Both the position numbers and the translations under genes were made by a program. Source: Bacteroidetes bacterium OLB11 (GTDB taxonomy: Bacteria > Bacteroidota > Bacteroidia > Chitinophagales > Chitinophagaceae). Taken from it: a stretch of DNA of 58,716 bases. The first letter of the stretch is position 1; the number at the start of each line of letters is the position of its first letter. The notes below the pieces were generated by a model, which did no database searches, was not told where the DNA came from, and saw only the letters and a program-made list of their open reading frames with translations. The DNA lies in contig LNFQ01000015.1 of NCBI GenBank assembly GCA_001567165.1, positions 1 to 58,716 of the forward strand, in the 5' to 3' direction. Positions 28,415 to 39,004 of the stretch are shown piece by piece.

Positions 28415-31357
28415 TTATTTTTTGATTGTAATCTTATGAATCGAGTGTCTCCCGTTTTGTTCTAGCTTTAGGAAGTAAAAGCCTGTCGGGATTCCTTGCA
28501 CATCAATTTGTATTTTATTATTCAAATCAACTTGGTTGGTTTGTGATAAAACAACTTGACTTAATGAGTTGGTCAAAGTGTATTTTATTTTTCCTTTTTC
28601 GTTTGTCAAAATGGTCAATGATGAGCTTGCCGGATTTGGATACACTACGCTTTGCAATGTAGCAATATCCTTAATTCCTGTGGGGCCGTTTCCTATTTCT
28701 AAAATGTCTATATCATCTATCGCAGCTTCTACCCAAGTTCCAGTTGCGGCACCTTGCACACTATCTGTTGCGATAAACATTAATCTGACTTTAGTACCTA
28801 CATTTAAATCAGGCACAAAGACTGCTTTTCTCCAACTCACATCAGGCTGGAATGTTCTTTCTAACTGAAACCATGTGTTTCCATTATTGTATGATGCATA
28901 CGTTCTCCATGGGTCTTTACGAGGGTTTGAGCTACTTTGACTATTAGAAAACCATCTAAAATAACTGATGATTGGTGATGAATAACCTGACAAATCAAAC
29001 TCTTGTGAAACTAAAGTTGTACGTCCTCCATCAACATCTCCCGTACCGACACCAGCACCAGGTGAAGTATTTCCGGTCACTGCACATTTCCCAGTACCAG
29101 ATGTATGGTCTTTATCTGTTTGAACGATTGCTCCGTTTGTAAAAGTTCCTACAGGGAAATCTACCACCCATTTACCTGCGGTTGCATTATCTGAAGGGAC
29201 TCCAATTTGCCATTCTGCATTTAAATTGGATTCAAAATCTATACTAGATACGGTGTGATATCCTATAATATGGTGATATGGAAGGTTTCTTTCTTTGGAT
29301 GCAATTGAGAATTTGGATTGTTTTGGAGCACTTGTTGCATATTGCCCTGCATTATCATAAAGGTCAAAATAGTATTCATAGATTTCACCCATTGTTGTAG
29401 AAGGGAAAATGCCAGTGAAATTATTTCCTGATTTTGTCATCAATAATGAGTCTAAAGTAGCTGTTCCTTTTTTTCGATAAAACATTTTCATATTTCCTAC
29501 AAATGCAGGAAAATCAGCAATAGCAGTGGCGTCTAGCGTCACTTGAGTGCCTGCATTATAAACCCCCCAAGCTCCATGTTCGATTGTTGTATTCATGAGT
29601 AAGTAGATACCATGTCTTGCAAAAGCTTCTACAATTTCATTAAAATGGGGTGTGCCATCGTTCAAATTATTGTTATCATCATCATACTGCAATGCGTCAA
29701 TTAATATATCATAATACACCTGCCCTTCTGCTCCATCTGGACCATTTGCAAGACCATAATGTGAGCGTGAAAACAACTGAGACATCGTATCAACTGCAGT
29801 CGAAAGTGGCATAGATTGAGATAAATTAACTGCGTAATCCCACCAAGCACCTGCAATAATTTCGCCATCAGCATGCACTTCACCCACTATGTTTTGTGGA
29901 TACACTTTAGGATTGATGTCATATCTTCTAATCAAGCTATTTGGTTGGTTCACATAAAACCCTTTTCCAATATATGGATTTTTCAATAAACTCATTGCCC
30001 ACACATCACTGTAGCCTTCTCCCATTGCTCCATTACTAAAATTTTTCCCTTGGCTTTGCCAAAAGACATTAGTAATACCATGTCCATATTCGTGAGATAC
30101 TACATCGCCAACATAAGATAAGGCATTACAACCACCTGCCGTTGTGTAAAAATTAATTGAAGTGCCATTATAAAACGCATTACAATTAGCATCTGTTCTA
30201 TCCACTCTAGCTGTGAGTGCATTATCCATACTTGTAAATAATGGCAGTCGCATTTTCATAAAATCATGAATCCTATTTCCGTGATAATAAACATTAATAT
30301 GTCTTTCTGTGGCATTTGGATTAGAAGGAGTATATGTAACCACGTCATTATTATTTACTCCTACAGGAGTAAAATCATTAACTGTATTACCATTAACACC
30401 TGTTACCATTTTAAAGTATTTTCCTTGTAATTTGATACTTGGATTAATTGGTCCAGCAGGAGGTGCATTTAATACTCCATTTTCATCCGTATAATAGTTT
30501 GTGCCGTTAATAGTTACTAGCAAATGTGGTAAAGGTTGACTTACTTTTGTATCAAACGAATTGATTGGAAAAATATCTCCTTTTACAGTAAATCCGATTG
30601 TATTGACTTTATTTTGACGGTATAAAATTTGACCATTAATTGCATCCACATAAGTAGCATAAATGCCAGGTAGCACTTCGTCATCTTGCGTATTCACTGT
30701 TACTTCATATACCAATCTCAAATCTGTTTTGCCATCATTTGGTAATGGAAAATATTTCAATTCGGGCAATACGGTTGAGTTGATTATTTTGGTTGAAATT
30801 GCTTTTTCTGCTATGTGTATTGCTTCTTCTTGGCTGATTGCTGGATTTGTTTTTGGAATGTCTTTATAAGCATCTAAATAAAACATAACGATTTTTAAAT
30901 CTTGAGAAAAACGGACTCCAACGTTTGACCACATCACTTCTTTTCCTTGATGCACTTGTTTGAAATCGACATGTATAAATTTTGTATCATTAAAATTTCG
31001 AGTTAAAACGAGTTCATCCATGGGGATTCTATAATCTTTTAATTCATTTTGAATAAAAGCTTTTGCTTTAGTAATAGGATCATTACCCCCAAGCGGATAG
31101 CTGATAGGTTCTCCAAAAGCACGATGTGGAAGTTGTGTATAATTGCTAAATCTCGCTCCCCAACTTGGATACTTGGCAATAAATGCTTTCCATTCTGGTT
31201 TGGATAAAAAACTAGTAGAAGTTACGCCATTTAAATAATCGATAGCATCATGGTATGGCGTAATATTCGGATTGGGGTTAAATTGTCCTTCATCGTTATG
31301 AGCAAATAAGCTCATAGTACTAAAAATTACAATAAAGAATAATAAGATTTTTTTCAT
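28415..31357 (-). CDS. M36-type metalloprotease with T9SS sorting domain
   Basis: Secreted zinc protease. Numbering here is from ATG 31366 (MYQMKK); ATG 31357 (MKKILLFFIVIF) gives the better signal peptide, ending near LFAH. An FTP/PepSY-like propeptide follows (about 90-250). The zinc site is HEYGH at 425-429 with GEGYSD at 449-454 as third-ligand region, the fungalysin (M36) pattern rather than thermolysin. A jelly-roll-like segment (SSIDFESNLNAEWQIG onward) precedes the end. The last 75 residues (VVYPNPASSSLTI, GFYFLKLEQNG, HKITIKK) form a type A T9SS sorting domain, so the protein should be exported by T9SS and surface-anchored or released. Confidence 0.92.
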   Translation of the reverse strand: MKKILLFFIVIFSTMSLFAHNDEGQFNPNPNITPYHDAIDYLNGVTSTSFLSKPEWKAFIAKYPSWGARFSNYTQLPHRAFGEPISYPLGGNDPITKAKAFIQNELKDYRIPMDELVLTRNFNDTKFIHVDFKQVHQGKEVMWSNVGVRFSQDLKIVMFYLDAYKDIPKTNPAISQEEAIHIAEKAISTKIINSTVLPELKYFPLPNDGKTDLRLVYEVTVNTQDDEVLPGIYATYVDAINGQILYRQNKVNTIGFTVKGDIFPINSFDTKVSQPLPHLLVTINGTNYYTDENGVLNAPPAGPINPSIKLQGKYFKMVTGVNGNTVNDFTPVGVNNNDVVTYTPSNPNATERHINVYYHGNRIHDFMKMRLPLFTSMDNALTARVDRTDANCNAFYNGTSINFYTTAGGCNALSYVGDVVSHEYGHGITNVFWQSQGKNFSNGAMGEGYSDVWAMSLLKNPYIGKGFYVNQPNSLIRRYDINPKVYPQNIVGEVHADGEIIAGAWWDYAVNLSQSMPLSTAVDTMSQLFSRSHYGLANGPDGAEGQVYYDILIDALQYDDDNNNLNDGTPHFNEIVEAFARHGIYLLMNTTIEHGAWGVYNAGTQVTLDATAIADFPAFVGNMKMFYRKKGTATLDSLLMTKSGNNFTGIFPSTTMGEIYEYYFDLYDNAGQYATSAPKQSKFSIASKERNLPYHHIIGYHTVSSIDFESNLNAEWQIGVPSDNATAGKWVVDFPVGTFTNGAIVQTDKDHTSGTGKCAVTGNTSPGAGVGTGDVDGGRTTLVSQEFDLSGYSSPIISYFRWFSNSQSSSNPRKDPWRTYASYNNGNTWFQLERTFQPDVSWRKAVFVPDLNVGTKVRLMFIATDSVQGAATGTWVEAAIDDIDILEIGNGPTGIKDIATLQSVVYPNPASSSLTILTNEKGKIKYTLTNSLSQVVLSQTNQVDLNNKIQIDVQGIPTGFYFLKLEQNGRHSIHKITIKK

Positions 31358-31482
31358 TTGATACAATAATTTAAAGAATAATCACCTAAATTATTTATTT
31401 TTTTTATATAAAATGAAAAAATGAGGTTAAATTTAAATGTTTTGCCATGAGTTACAGTTTTCTAAATACTTATCAAAAAAGA

Positions 31483-33409
31483 CTATTCCGGCTCAATCCA
31501 AACGCCATTTATTTTCAGTAATTCTACGAGTTCATGCACTGCCACTTCACTATCAATATTTCTTTTGACAACTTCTTTTCCTTTGTAAAGAGTTACTTTC
31601 CCTACACCACTCCCTACATATCCAAAGTCGGCATCAGCCATTTCACCTGGTCCATTGACTATACAACCCATTACTGCAATTTTCACTCCTTTTAAATGAT
31701 TGGTCACAGCTCTTATTTTGGCTGTAGTTTCTTGTAAATTAAAAAGAGTTCGACCACAACTTGGGCATGAAATATATTCTGTTTTGGAAATTCGTTTTCG
31801 AGTAGCTTGTAAAATTCCAAATGAGATTGAATTGAGTTGTTTGATTTGCTTGCGTGCAATATCTTTAGATATTGGCACATCAAATTGATATCCTAATATA
31901 ATTCCATGTAAGCAGTCTTCCAAAAACAAGGCTCCTGCTTCGACTGCATAATGAATTAATGATTTTTCAAACGAATCATTTTGGTCGTCAATGATAATGA
32001 TAGTGGGTTTATAAATTGATTGCTCTTGCAGTTCATTTATCCTACTGCGAATTTCATCAATGGCTTGATTAGATTGGCTGCTCAAGCATAATACAATGGT
32101 TGGATCTCCTTTTAGTTTTTCAATAATGCGTTGATAAATTTTTTCGTTATAAACATTGGGCTTAGTATCCATCATTACAAAGTTCATTTTATCATGTTTG
32201 ATATACGATGCCTCAATAAATTGAAGAATGTCAAATAATGGATAGCAGTGTGTGTTGGCACAATATGGCAACCATTGTTCATAATAGGTTATTACTCCTA
32301 AAGTGCCTGGTAATGCAAACGAGGGAGTTTGATTACAAAAAATATAATCAGCTGCTTGATCACCTATTTTCCATTTATCATTTTCTTGATCATAAACATA
32401 TCCGGCAGCCTCTAAATCAACGGGAGTAAGTTGAGCAATTTTTGAAAAATCAGTAATTACTCTAGGTATTTTAAAACTCTCAAAATTAGGGTGGTTTTTG
32501 TTTTTAGACTGAATTTCTTGAATTTTGGGTGGATGATATTTTGTCAAAGGTGCGTGATGGTGTGCATATAAATCGATAATATTTTCGCAGACTGGCAATT
32601 CAAATTCGGGGTCTTCGGTCAGTGATACTCTAATAGTATCGCCAATACCTTCATTCAATAATGTGCCAATTCCGATTGCACTTTTGATACGCCCATCCTC
32701 ACCGTCTCCTGCTTCTGTCACGCCTAAATGAAGAGGATAACATTCATCAAATTCGTTTTGCATGTGCTTGACTAAAAGCCTATATGCTTCAATCATTACA
32801 TGAGGATTTGAGCTTTTCATGCTCAACACAATTTGGTGATAATCTAGGCTGCGAGCTATTCTCAAAAATTCCATTGCACTCTCTACCATACCGAGAGCTG
32901 TGTCGCCATATCGACTCATGATTCGGTCACTTAATGAGCCATGATTGGTACCAATTCGCATCGCGGTGCCATGTTCTTTACAAATAAGAACTAAGGGTGT
33001 GAATCGCTCTCTGATGCGTTCTATTTCTTCTTGATATTCTTGGTCGGTGTATTCAATTTTTTGAAATTTTTTGTCGATATAATTCCCCGGATTAATTCTT
33101 ACCTTTTCGACTATCGTTGCTGCAATTTCTGCGGCATTAGGGGTAAAATGAATATCGGCAACGAGTGGAGTATCATATCCTTTTTCTCTAATTTGATTTT
33201 TTATATTGATAAGATTTTCGGCTTCTTTTTTGCTAGGAGCTGTTATTCGCACTAGGTCTGCACCTTCTTCAATACATCGGATGATTTCTGCCACGGTAGC
33301 TTCTGTGTTCATCGTATCGGTTGTAGTCATTGTTTGTTTGGATATGGGATGTTGTGCACCAATCCAAATATTCCCAATTTTTTACTTCTCTGGTTTTTAA
33401 TCGTTGCAT
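31483..33409 (-). CDS. ispG: 4-hydroxy-3-methylbut-2-enyl diphosphate synthase IspG (frameshifted start)
   Basis: [4Fe-4S] enzyme of the MEP isoprenoid pathway. Conserved parts are SMTTTDT-like QTMTTTDTMNTEATVAEI, VADIHFTPNAAEIA, VRINPGNY, MRIGTNHGSLSDRI and the C-terminal cluster region YISCPSCGRTLFNLQ and VMGCIVNGPGEMADAD. A large central insertion gives the long plant/Bacteroidota form. The intact frame starts at 33330 without the usual N-terminus. Reading the six-T run at 33378-33383 as five joins MQRLKTREVKIGNIWIGAQ from ATG 33409 to the rest, giving 641 residues. Confidence 0.93.
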
Positions 33410-33423
33410 TTTACAAAATTAAC
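33406..33423 (-). promoter_or_regulatory. -7 box directly at the ispG start codon
   Basis: Minus-strand TAATTTTG (33414-33421) matches TAnnTTTG and sits only 4 nt from the ATG at 33409, which would make the ispG mRNA nearly leaderless. The 18-bp stretch is repeated with two central changes at 35504-35521. Confidence 0.35.
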
Positions 33424-33614
33424 TGATTCCATTATTTTACTATTCAAAATATTGAATTGTTAATCATTTTTATTAATAGATGTAAAGTTTAAGCATAATA
33501 TATTAGTTGTATACTACACATAAAGCAATTAACAAAATGTTAATAAGCACTTTATGATTTAACTTTTTTCCATATTTATAATCTTTATATATAATTTAAA
33601 TTAATCTTTTTTCT

Positions 33615-34529
33615 ATGAAAAATAAATTCTTTCTCTTACTATCATTTTTAGTGCTAAGTCAAGTGGCATTTTCACAATATATGCCAACGGGCAATTTGAC
33701 TATCTTCTCCGAAGTTGGAAATCCTTTTTATGTTATATTAAATGGAGAGCAACAGAATGAAATTGCTCAAACAAATATTCGTATTGAGGAATTACCACAA
33801 CCATATTACAATTGTAAAATTATTTTTGAGAATAAATCAATAGCCCCTATTGTCAAAAACTATTTACAGTTGGCCGACGCGAATGGTATCATGCAAGATG
33901 TAACATATAAAATCAAACAGGAAAAAAATGGCAAACAATCTCTTAAATATTTTTCATTTATTCCAGCCGTTCAAAATATGGTACGCCCTTCACAATGCAA
34001 TGTGTATCAATATGGCAATCCGAGAGTAATTATTGCCGGACCTGGATACTCTAATTCATTAAGCATTTTGGATAGAACGGTAGATGTCATTACAGAACGT
34101 TCATATCGAAACAATAATAATAATCAATATAGAAATAATCAATATCAAAAACCGAATCGTCAAGATAATAATCATTATCGTCGGCAAGATTATTCAAACC
34201 ATTATTATGATAATCATGTGCAGTATAAAAGTTGCGATAGAGCTTATCCTATGAACGGAAATGATTTTGAAGTAGCCAGATCGACTGTTCGCAATGAAGG
34301 TTTTGATGAAACTCGTTTAGATATTGCAAAACAAATTGCATCGAGTAATTGTTTGAGCAGTAATCAAATTGTGAGTATAATGCAAACATTTGGATTTGAA
34401 GCAACAAAGTTAGAGTTTGCAAAATATGCTTATGACCATTGCACCGACCCAAACAATTATTTCAAAGTGAATAATGCTTTTTCTTTTAGCAGTTCAAAAC
34501 AAGAATTAAACAATTACATTCGTCGATAA
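33615..34529 (+). CDS. DUF4476 domain exported protein
   Basis: Exported protein of 304 residues with a signal peptide ending near VAFSQ. The N-terminal half (residues 25-155) is a beta-rich region starting GNLTIFSEVGNPFYVILNGEQQN, a form I often associate with DUF4476 proteins. An Asn/Gln/Tyr/Arg-rich spacer follows (about 160-205). The C-terminal DUF4476 domain is marked by PMNGNDFEVARSTVRNEGF, DIAKQIASSNCLSSNQIVSI and KLEFAKYAYDHCTDPNNYF. No enzymatic function is known. It is divergent from ispG across about 205 nt. Confidence 0.85.
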   Translation: MKNKFFLLLSFLVLSQVAFSQYMPTGNLTIFSEVGNPFYVILNGEQQNEIAQTNIRIEELPQPYYNCKIIFENKSIAPIVKNYLQLADANGIMQDVTYKIKQEKNGKQSLKYFSFIPAVQNMVRPSQCNVYQYGNPRVIIAGPGYSNSLSILDRTVDVITERSYRNNNNNQYRNNQYQKPNRQDNNHYRRQDYSNHYYDNHVQYKSCDRAYPMNGNDFEVARSTVRNEGFDETRLDIAKQIASSNCLSSNQIVSIMQTFGFEATKLEFAKYAYDHCTDPNNYFKVNNAFSFSSSKQELNNYIRR

Positions 34530-34538
34530 TCTTGCATG

Positions 34539-35507
34539 TTAATCGTCTTCATAAATTTTCATTTTATAAACGAAAAGGCATCCAATTAACGCAGGAATAA
34601 TAAGATTAATCAGCCATAGCAAAAGCGATGAAGCAACAATACCAAATTGATTTGAGCTAAAAACAGAAAGAAAAAATAAAGCCGTTTCACCCCTCACGCC
34701 CAACTCGGCTATTGTAATTGTAGGCACTATTGCCATTGCCCAAAATATAAGCCAAATAGTAAACAGCATATCTGGAAATGAAATAAAGACCAACATTAGT
34801 CGTAGTAATAATATAAACTGAAGTGTGTAAACAAAGTAGCGTAGTAACGAAATAAAAAGAATTTTATTCAATATTCCTTTATCAAATCGTTTGATGACTT
34901 CAATATAAATTTTCAGTTTTCGAAGAAATTGATATCGGTCAATCCAATCAACAATTTTATATAAATGAAAATAGAGATAGGTCAAAACAATACATAGCAC
35001 AACACTTGTAGCCAAAAGGATATACAACCATGAACTTTGTTTTACAAAAAAAATATAATACACTAATCCAATCAACCCGAGGAATCCTGTGACAATTAAC
35101 TGAGCAAAACTACCGATGATTGTAACAGTAATCCCTTTTATTTTATTTACATTTTTTAGGTATAAAATTCGCCCCATATATTCTCCAATTCGATTAGGGG
35201 TGATAACTGAAACTGCAACACCCGTTAATACCGATTGAAAAGAAGTAGATAAAGAAAATTCTTCAGTATCTTTCAATAATAATTTCCATTTAACCGCTTC
35301 AATCATCCAGTTAGAAAACATAAGGATTATCACAGTAATGAGAAGGACTACTTTTTCAAACGACCATTCATTAAATAAAGAATAAATGGTTGACTTTAAA
35401 TTTTCTTGACTTTGAATCTGATTATATAAAGAATACGCCATCCATAAAAACAAACTCAATCCAAGGACTGTCTTGAGTAAAATTTTTATATTTTTGTTGT
35501 TTAGCAT
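34539..35507 (-). CDS. Flippase-like LPG-synthase-TM family membrane protein
   Basis: Polytopic integral membrane protein of 322 residues with about eight hydrophobic segments. RIGEYMGRILYLKNVNKIKG after SVLTGVAVSVITPN, and the late TIAELGVRGETALFFLSVF, are the conserved points of the lysylphosphatidylglycerol-synthase transmembrane (UPF0104/AglD-like) family. Members are thought to move or modify lipids; no soluble synthase domain is present here. It is divergent from ruvC with 17 nt between the two start codons. Confidence 0.8.
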   Translation of the reverse strand: MLNNKNIKILLKTVLGLSLFLWMAYSLYNQIQSQENLKSTIYSLFNEWSFEKVVLLITVIILMFSNWMIEAVKWKLLLKDTEEFSLSTSFQSVLTGVAVSVITPNRIGEYMGRILYLKNVNKIKGITVTIIGSFAQLIVTGFLGLIGLVYYIFFVKQSSWLYILLATSVVLCIVLTYLYFHLYKIVDWIDRYQFLRKLKIYIEVIKRFDKGILNKILFISLLRYFVYTLQFILLLRLMLVFISFPDMLFTIWLIFWAMAIVPTITIAELGVRGETALFFLSVFSSNQFGIVASSLLLWLINLIIPALIGCLFVYKMKIYEDD

Positions 35508-35524
35508 TTTGTAAAATTAACAGC

Positions 35525-36085
35525 TTGAAACACAAATCTGAAATTATTTTAGGAATAGACCCCGGCACACAATTAATGGGCTATGGAATCATACATATAG
35601 AAAACAACAAAGCATCATTAATTGAGATGGGTGTTTTGAAATTAGCAAAGTATCATGACACCAACCAACGCCTTCGAATCATCTACAACAAAGTGAGTGA
35701 GCTGCATCGAGTGTTTCATCCGACACAATTTGCTATTGAAGCTCCATTTTTCGGAAAAAATGTTCAAAGCATGCTCAAGCTAGGTAGGGCACAAGGTGTG
35801 GCTATAGCCTCAGCAATGCAACATGGGTTGAGTGCTTATGAATATTCGCCCAAAAAGGTCAAACAATCTATTACAGGCAATGGAAATGCAAGCAAAGAGC
35901 AAGTATTAAAAATGCTGCAAGAAATTTTAAAAATTGATGAACGACCTGAATATCTTGATGCTACTGATGCGGTTGCCGTTGCTCTTTGTCATCATTACCA
36001 AAATTCAAAAATCGGCACATCTGATACATCCAAAACATGGGAAGCATTTTTAAAGAATAATGCTCATAGAATAAAAAATGATTAA
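35525..36085 (+). CDS. ruvC: Holliday junction resolvase RuvC
   Basis: Dimeric endonuclease that cuts Holliday junctions with RuvAB. Catalytic acidic motifs are intact: ILGIDPGTQLMGYGI near the N-terminus, FAIEAPFFGKNVQSMLKLGRAQG, and the C-terminal YLDATDAVAVALCHH. KKVKQSITGNGNASKEQV is also conserved. The start is TTG at 35525, since no ATG precedes the first motif in frame. The 186-residue length is normal. The kinase gene follows after 15 nt in the same direction, probably as an operon. Confidence 0.96.
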   Translation: MKHKSEIILGIDPGTQLMGYGIIHIENNKASLIEMGVLKLAKYHDTNQRLRIIYNKVSELHRVFHPTQFAIEAPFFGKNVQSMLKLGRAQGVAIASAMQHGLSAYEYSPKKVKQSITGNGNASKEQVLKMLQEILKIDERPEYLDATDAVAVALCHHYQNSKIGTSDTSKTWEAFLKNNAHRIKND

Positions 36086-36100
36086 TTTTGAAGATAATGT

Positions 36101-37405
36101 ATGAGTAATAAAACAATCCGTGTTATATTTATTTTATCCGTACTATGTGCTATTTTAATGATTGTAACCCAATTTTTTTGGATAAAAAAAGCATATAAAA
36201 AAAGAGAAAGATATCTTCAGTACACATGCTACAATTGCATTAAAAAAATGTTGCGGTTCATTTATTACAAGCTAATCAGAATACGACAAAAGTAGATAGC
36301 ATCGTTTCGCAAGTGGAAGATAATTTTTTCACAGTGCGAGTAAACGATCGAATTGACACAAATGTTTTAGAAGCTCTTTTGAAACGAGAGTTGCTAAATC
36401 AACAATTAAAAACAGATTTTGAATATTTTGTTTATGATTGTGAAAGCGACAGTGTGAAACATCAAAAATATGTAGGATTAAGCTCAAACAAATTAGAAGA
36501 AACGCCTACTATTATCCCTTTAGAAGCTAAGCCTATCAAAGTTCCTAAAAGTTTGAAAGGAAATAATTATTTTGCAGTCCATTTTACAAATCTGGATCAG
36601 TTTCTCAACTACGAGATGATTAACTGGGGGGTTTCAAGCTTTATTCTTTTACTATTTCTTTTAATACTATCTTACGCAGTATTTACAATTTTCAAGCAAA
36701 AAAAATTAAGTGAAATTCAAAAAGACTTTGTCAACAATATGACACATGAGTTTAAAACTCCATTAGCCACGATTAAGCTCTCTTCAGATGTTTTAAAAAA
36801 TCCAAATATTATTAATAATCCTGAACGACTTTTCAACTATGCAACTATTATTAATAATGAAACAATACACCTAACAAACCAAGTGGAGAGAGTACTACAG
36901 ATGGCAAAAGGAAATAAACAAGCTATTAAATTGAATAAAGAAATGGTTGTATTGAATCAGTTTTTAAATGAGATAATTGACAAAACGTATAGGCCACTCA
37001 TTAGGTCAAAAGGAGGGAAAATTGAGCTAAAATATTCAACAGATAATATTGAAACAAAAATAGACAAGCTACATTTTAAAAATGTTATTGGAAATTTGCT
37101 TGACAATGCATTAAAATATTGTAAGGAAATTCCGGAAATTACGATATCCTGTATGGAAGGAAAAAAAATGATAGAAGTTTCAATTGTTGATAATGGAATT
37201 GGGGTGTCCAAAGAAAATTTAAAAAAGATTTTTGATAAATTTTATCGAGTCCCAACAGGTAATTTACACGATGTAAAAGGATTTGGTTTAGGGTTAAATT
37301 ATGTTAAAACGATTTGCAATTTACACGGTGGAAAAATAAAAAGTAAAAAGTGAACTTGGAAAAGGTTCAGAATTTAGTATCTTTATTCCAAAATTTTCAA
37401 ATTAA
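36101..37405 (+). CDS. RprX-like sensor histidine kinase (three frameshifts)
   Basis: Membrane histidine kinase with a first transmembrane helix (residues 7-27), a periplasmic region and a second helix (VSSFILLLFLLILSYAVF). The H-box is FVNNMTHEFKTPLATIKL, the N-box NVIGNLLDNALKYCKE, and G-boxes VDNGIGVSKENLKKIF and GFGLGLNYVKTICNLHGG. Three single-base repairs join the pieces: seven-A runs at 36197-36203 and 36242-36248 to six, and the five-A run at 37338-37342 to four. They restore AYKKEKDIFSTHATIALKNV and the C-terminus SELGKGSEFSIFIPKF, giving 433 residues. It pairs with the response regulator 9 nt downstream. Confidence 0.87.
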
Positions 37406-37414
37406 AAATATTAT

Positions 37415-38125
37415 ATGCCTCAAAAAACACGTATTTTATTAGTAGAAGATGATGCCGCACTAGGTTTTGTTATAAAAGATAGCTTAGAAGATTTAGGATA
37501 TGAAGTAGTACACGCCACCGATGGAAATCAAGGCTGGCTCTATTTTTCTAAAAGTTTCTTTGACCTATGCTTACTTGATGTTATGATGCCACAAAAAGAT
37601 GGTTTTACATTAGCCACACAAATCAGAAGAAAAAATACACATATTCCAATATTGTTCATCACTGCAAAAAATATGCAAGAAGATCGCATACTTGGGTTCA
37701 AAGCAGGAGGTGATGATTATATTACCAAGCCTTTTAGCATGGAAGAGTTAATTTTGAGAATCGAAGTGTTTATAAAACGAACAAAGGGGCCTGACATTGG
37801 AGAACTCATTTTCAATATTGGAAGTTCAGTTTTTGACTTTCCAAATCTAACCATAAATAGCAATGGCAATGAATTGAGATTGACACAAAAAGAGGCTGAT
37901 TTACTAAGATTTTTCTGTCTTAATGCAAACAAAGTTGTAAAAAGAGATGAGATTCTGACTAAAGTTTGGGGTAAAGATGACTACTTTTTAGGAAGAAGTA
38001 TGGATGTGTTTATTACAAAAATTCGTAAATATCTTAAAGATGAAAAAGAAATCGAAATTCAAACAATACATGGCGTTGGATTTCGATTTATCAATCCATC
38101 AGTTAACCAAGATGAAGAAGAATAG
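37415..38125 (+). CDS. RprY-like OmpR-family response regulator
   Basis: Two-domain transcriptional regulator. Receiver: acidic pair E11-D12-D13, phosphoacceptor D55 in LLDVMMPQKDGF, T83 and K105 in DDYITKPFSMEEL. Output: OmpR/PhoB winged helix with LTQKEADLLRFF, KRDEILTKVWG and VFITKIRKYLKDE. It resembles Bacteroides RprY in the receiver. Target genes cannot be read from this window. Its 3' end overlaps the convergent HIT gene by 23 nt. Confidence 0.93.
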   Translation: MPQKTRILLVEDDAALGFVIKDSLEDLGYEVVHATDGNQGWLYFSKSFFDLCLLDVMMPQKDGFTLATQIRRKNTHIPILFITAKNMQEDRILGFKAGGDDYITKPFSMEELILRIEVFIKRTKGPDIGELIFNIGSSVFDFPNLTINSNGNELRLTQKEADLLRFFCLNANKVVKRDEILTKVWGKDDYFLGRSMDVFITKIRKYLKDEKEIEIQTIHGVGFRFINPSVNQDEEE

Positions 38126-38498
38126 TTTTTTGTACTGCTTGTAATTCTTCATTATTCAATTTTAGTTTTGCTCTTGTAAAATTCAAATCATCTGATGAGT
38201 TTATCGGAATCAAGTGCATGTGTGTATGAGGAACTTCGAGGCCTATAATGCTTACACCACAACGATCACAGTCAAATGATTTTTCAATAGCTTTTGCAAT
38301 TGGCTTTGCAAAAACAAGCATTTTTTCTAAATAGGCATTTTCCAAATCAAATACTTTATCTATTTCACATTTAGGAACGACCAAAGTATGTCCCTTCACT
38401 AATGGATTAATATCCAAAAAGGCAATAAAAAAATCATCCTCCATAATAGTAAACGAAGGGATTTCTTTGTTTATAATTTTCGTAAAAATACTTCCCAT
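38103..38498 (-). CDS. HIT family nucleotide-binding protein
   Basis: Histidine-triad hydrolase or transferase of 131 residues. The catalytic triad HTHMHLI (His91, His93, His95) and the early FTKIINKEIPSF and GHTLVVPK segments define the HIT/HinT family. Substrates are usually AMP- or adenosine-phosphoramidates. The start codon shares one base with the greA stop (TAATG), so the genes are probably translationally coupled. Confidence 0.93.
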   Translation of the reverse strand: MGSIFTKIINKEIPSFTIMEDDFFIAFLDINPLVKGHTLVVPKCEIDKVFDLENAYLEKMLVFAKPIAKAIEKSFDCDRCGVSIIGLEVPHTHMHLIPINSSDDLNFTRAKLKLNNEELQAVQKTILLHLG

Positions 38499-38974
38499 TA
38501 GATTGAAATATTTTCAATTTTAAACTGTATAAGTCCTCCTGGAGTAATCACATCAGCTATTTCCCCAATTTTCTTCCCTAAAAGTCCTTTCCCAATAGGT
38601 GATAAAACTGATATTTTGCTTTGTTTAATATCAGCTTCATTTTCAGAAACGATTTGATATTCAAAATGCTTTTTTTGTTTTCAAATTAATCATTTTGACT
38701 TTGCTTAAAAATAGTTACTTTACTGGTATCGATATTACTTTTATCGATGATTCTTGCATTGACAATTGCACTTTCCAAAACAGCAATTTTTCGCTTCATG
38801 ATGTCCTTGAGCTTCCTTTGCAGCATCATACTCAGCATTTTCTTTTAAGTCTCCTTTTTCACGTGCTTCTGCAATCGCTTTTGCTATTTCAGCTCTCCCA
38901 CTAGATTTGAGTTGATTCAACTCTGCTATCATTTGATCTAATGTTTCTTTAGTAACATAAGTAATATTTGACAT
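38498..38974 (-). CDS. greA: Transcription elongation factor GreA (three frameshifts)
   Basis: GreA stimulates cleavage of backtracked RNA by RNA polymerase. The N-terminal coiled coil carries [29 protein letters not shown] with the tip acidic residues of GDLKENAEY. The C-terminal domain is recovered only after removing one base from the runs at 38787-38791, 38707-38711 and 38670-38676. It then reads [36 protein letters not shown] and [15 protein letters not shown]. The result, 157 residues, is exactly the family size, which makes a genuine pseudogene unlikely. Confidence 0.92.
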
Positions 38975-39004
38975 AGTTTTATTGTTTTATTTGATATAAA
39001 AATA

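Noticed and set aside
36313..37353. A stand-alone soluble kinase starting at the GTG at 36313
   Set aside because: Continuous conserved sequence upstream, including the first membrane helix and a kinase-type linker, is recovered after two one-base repairs.
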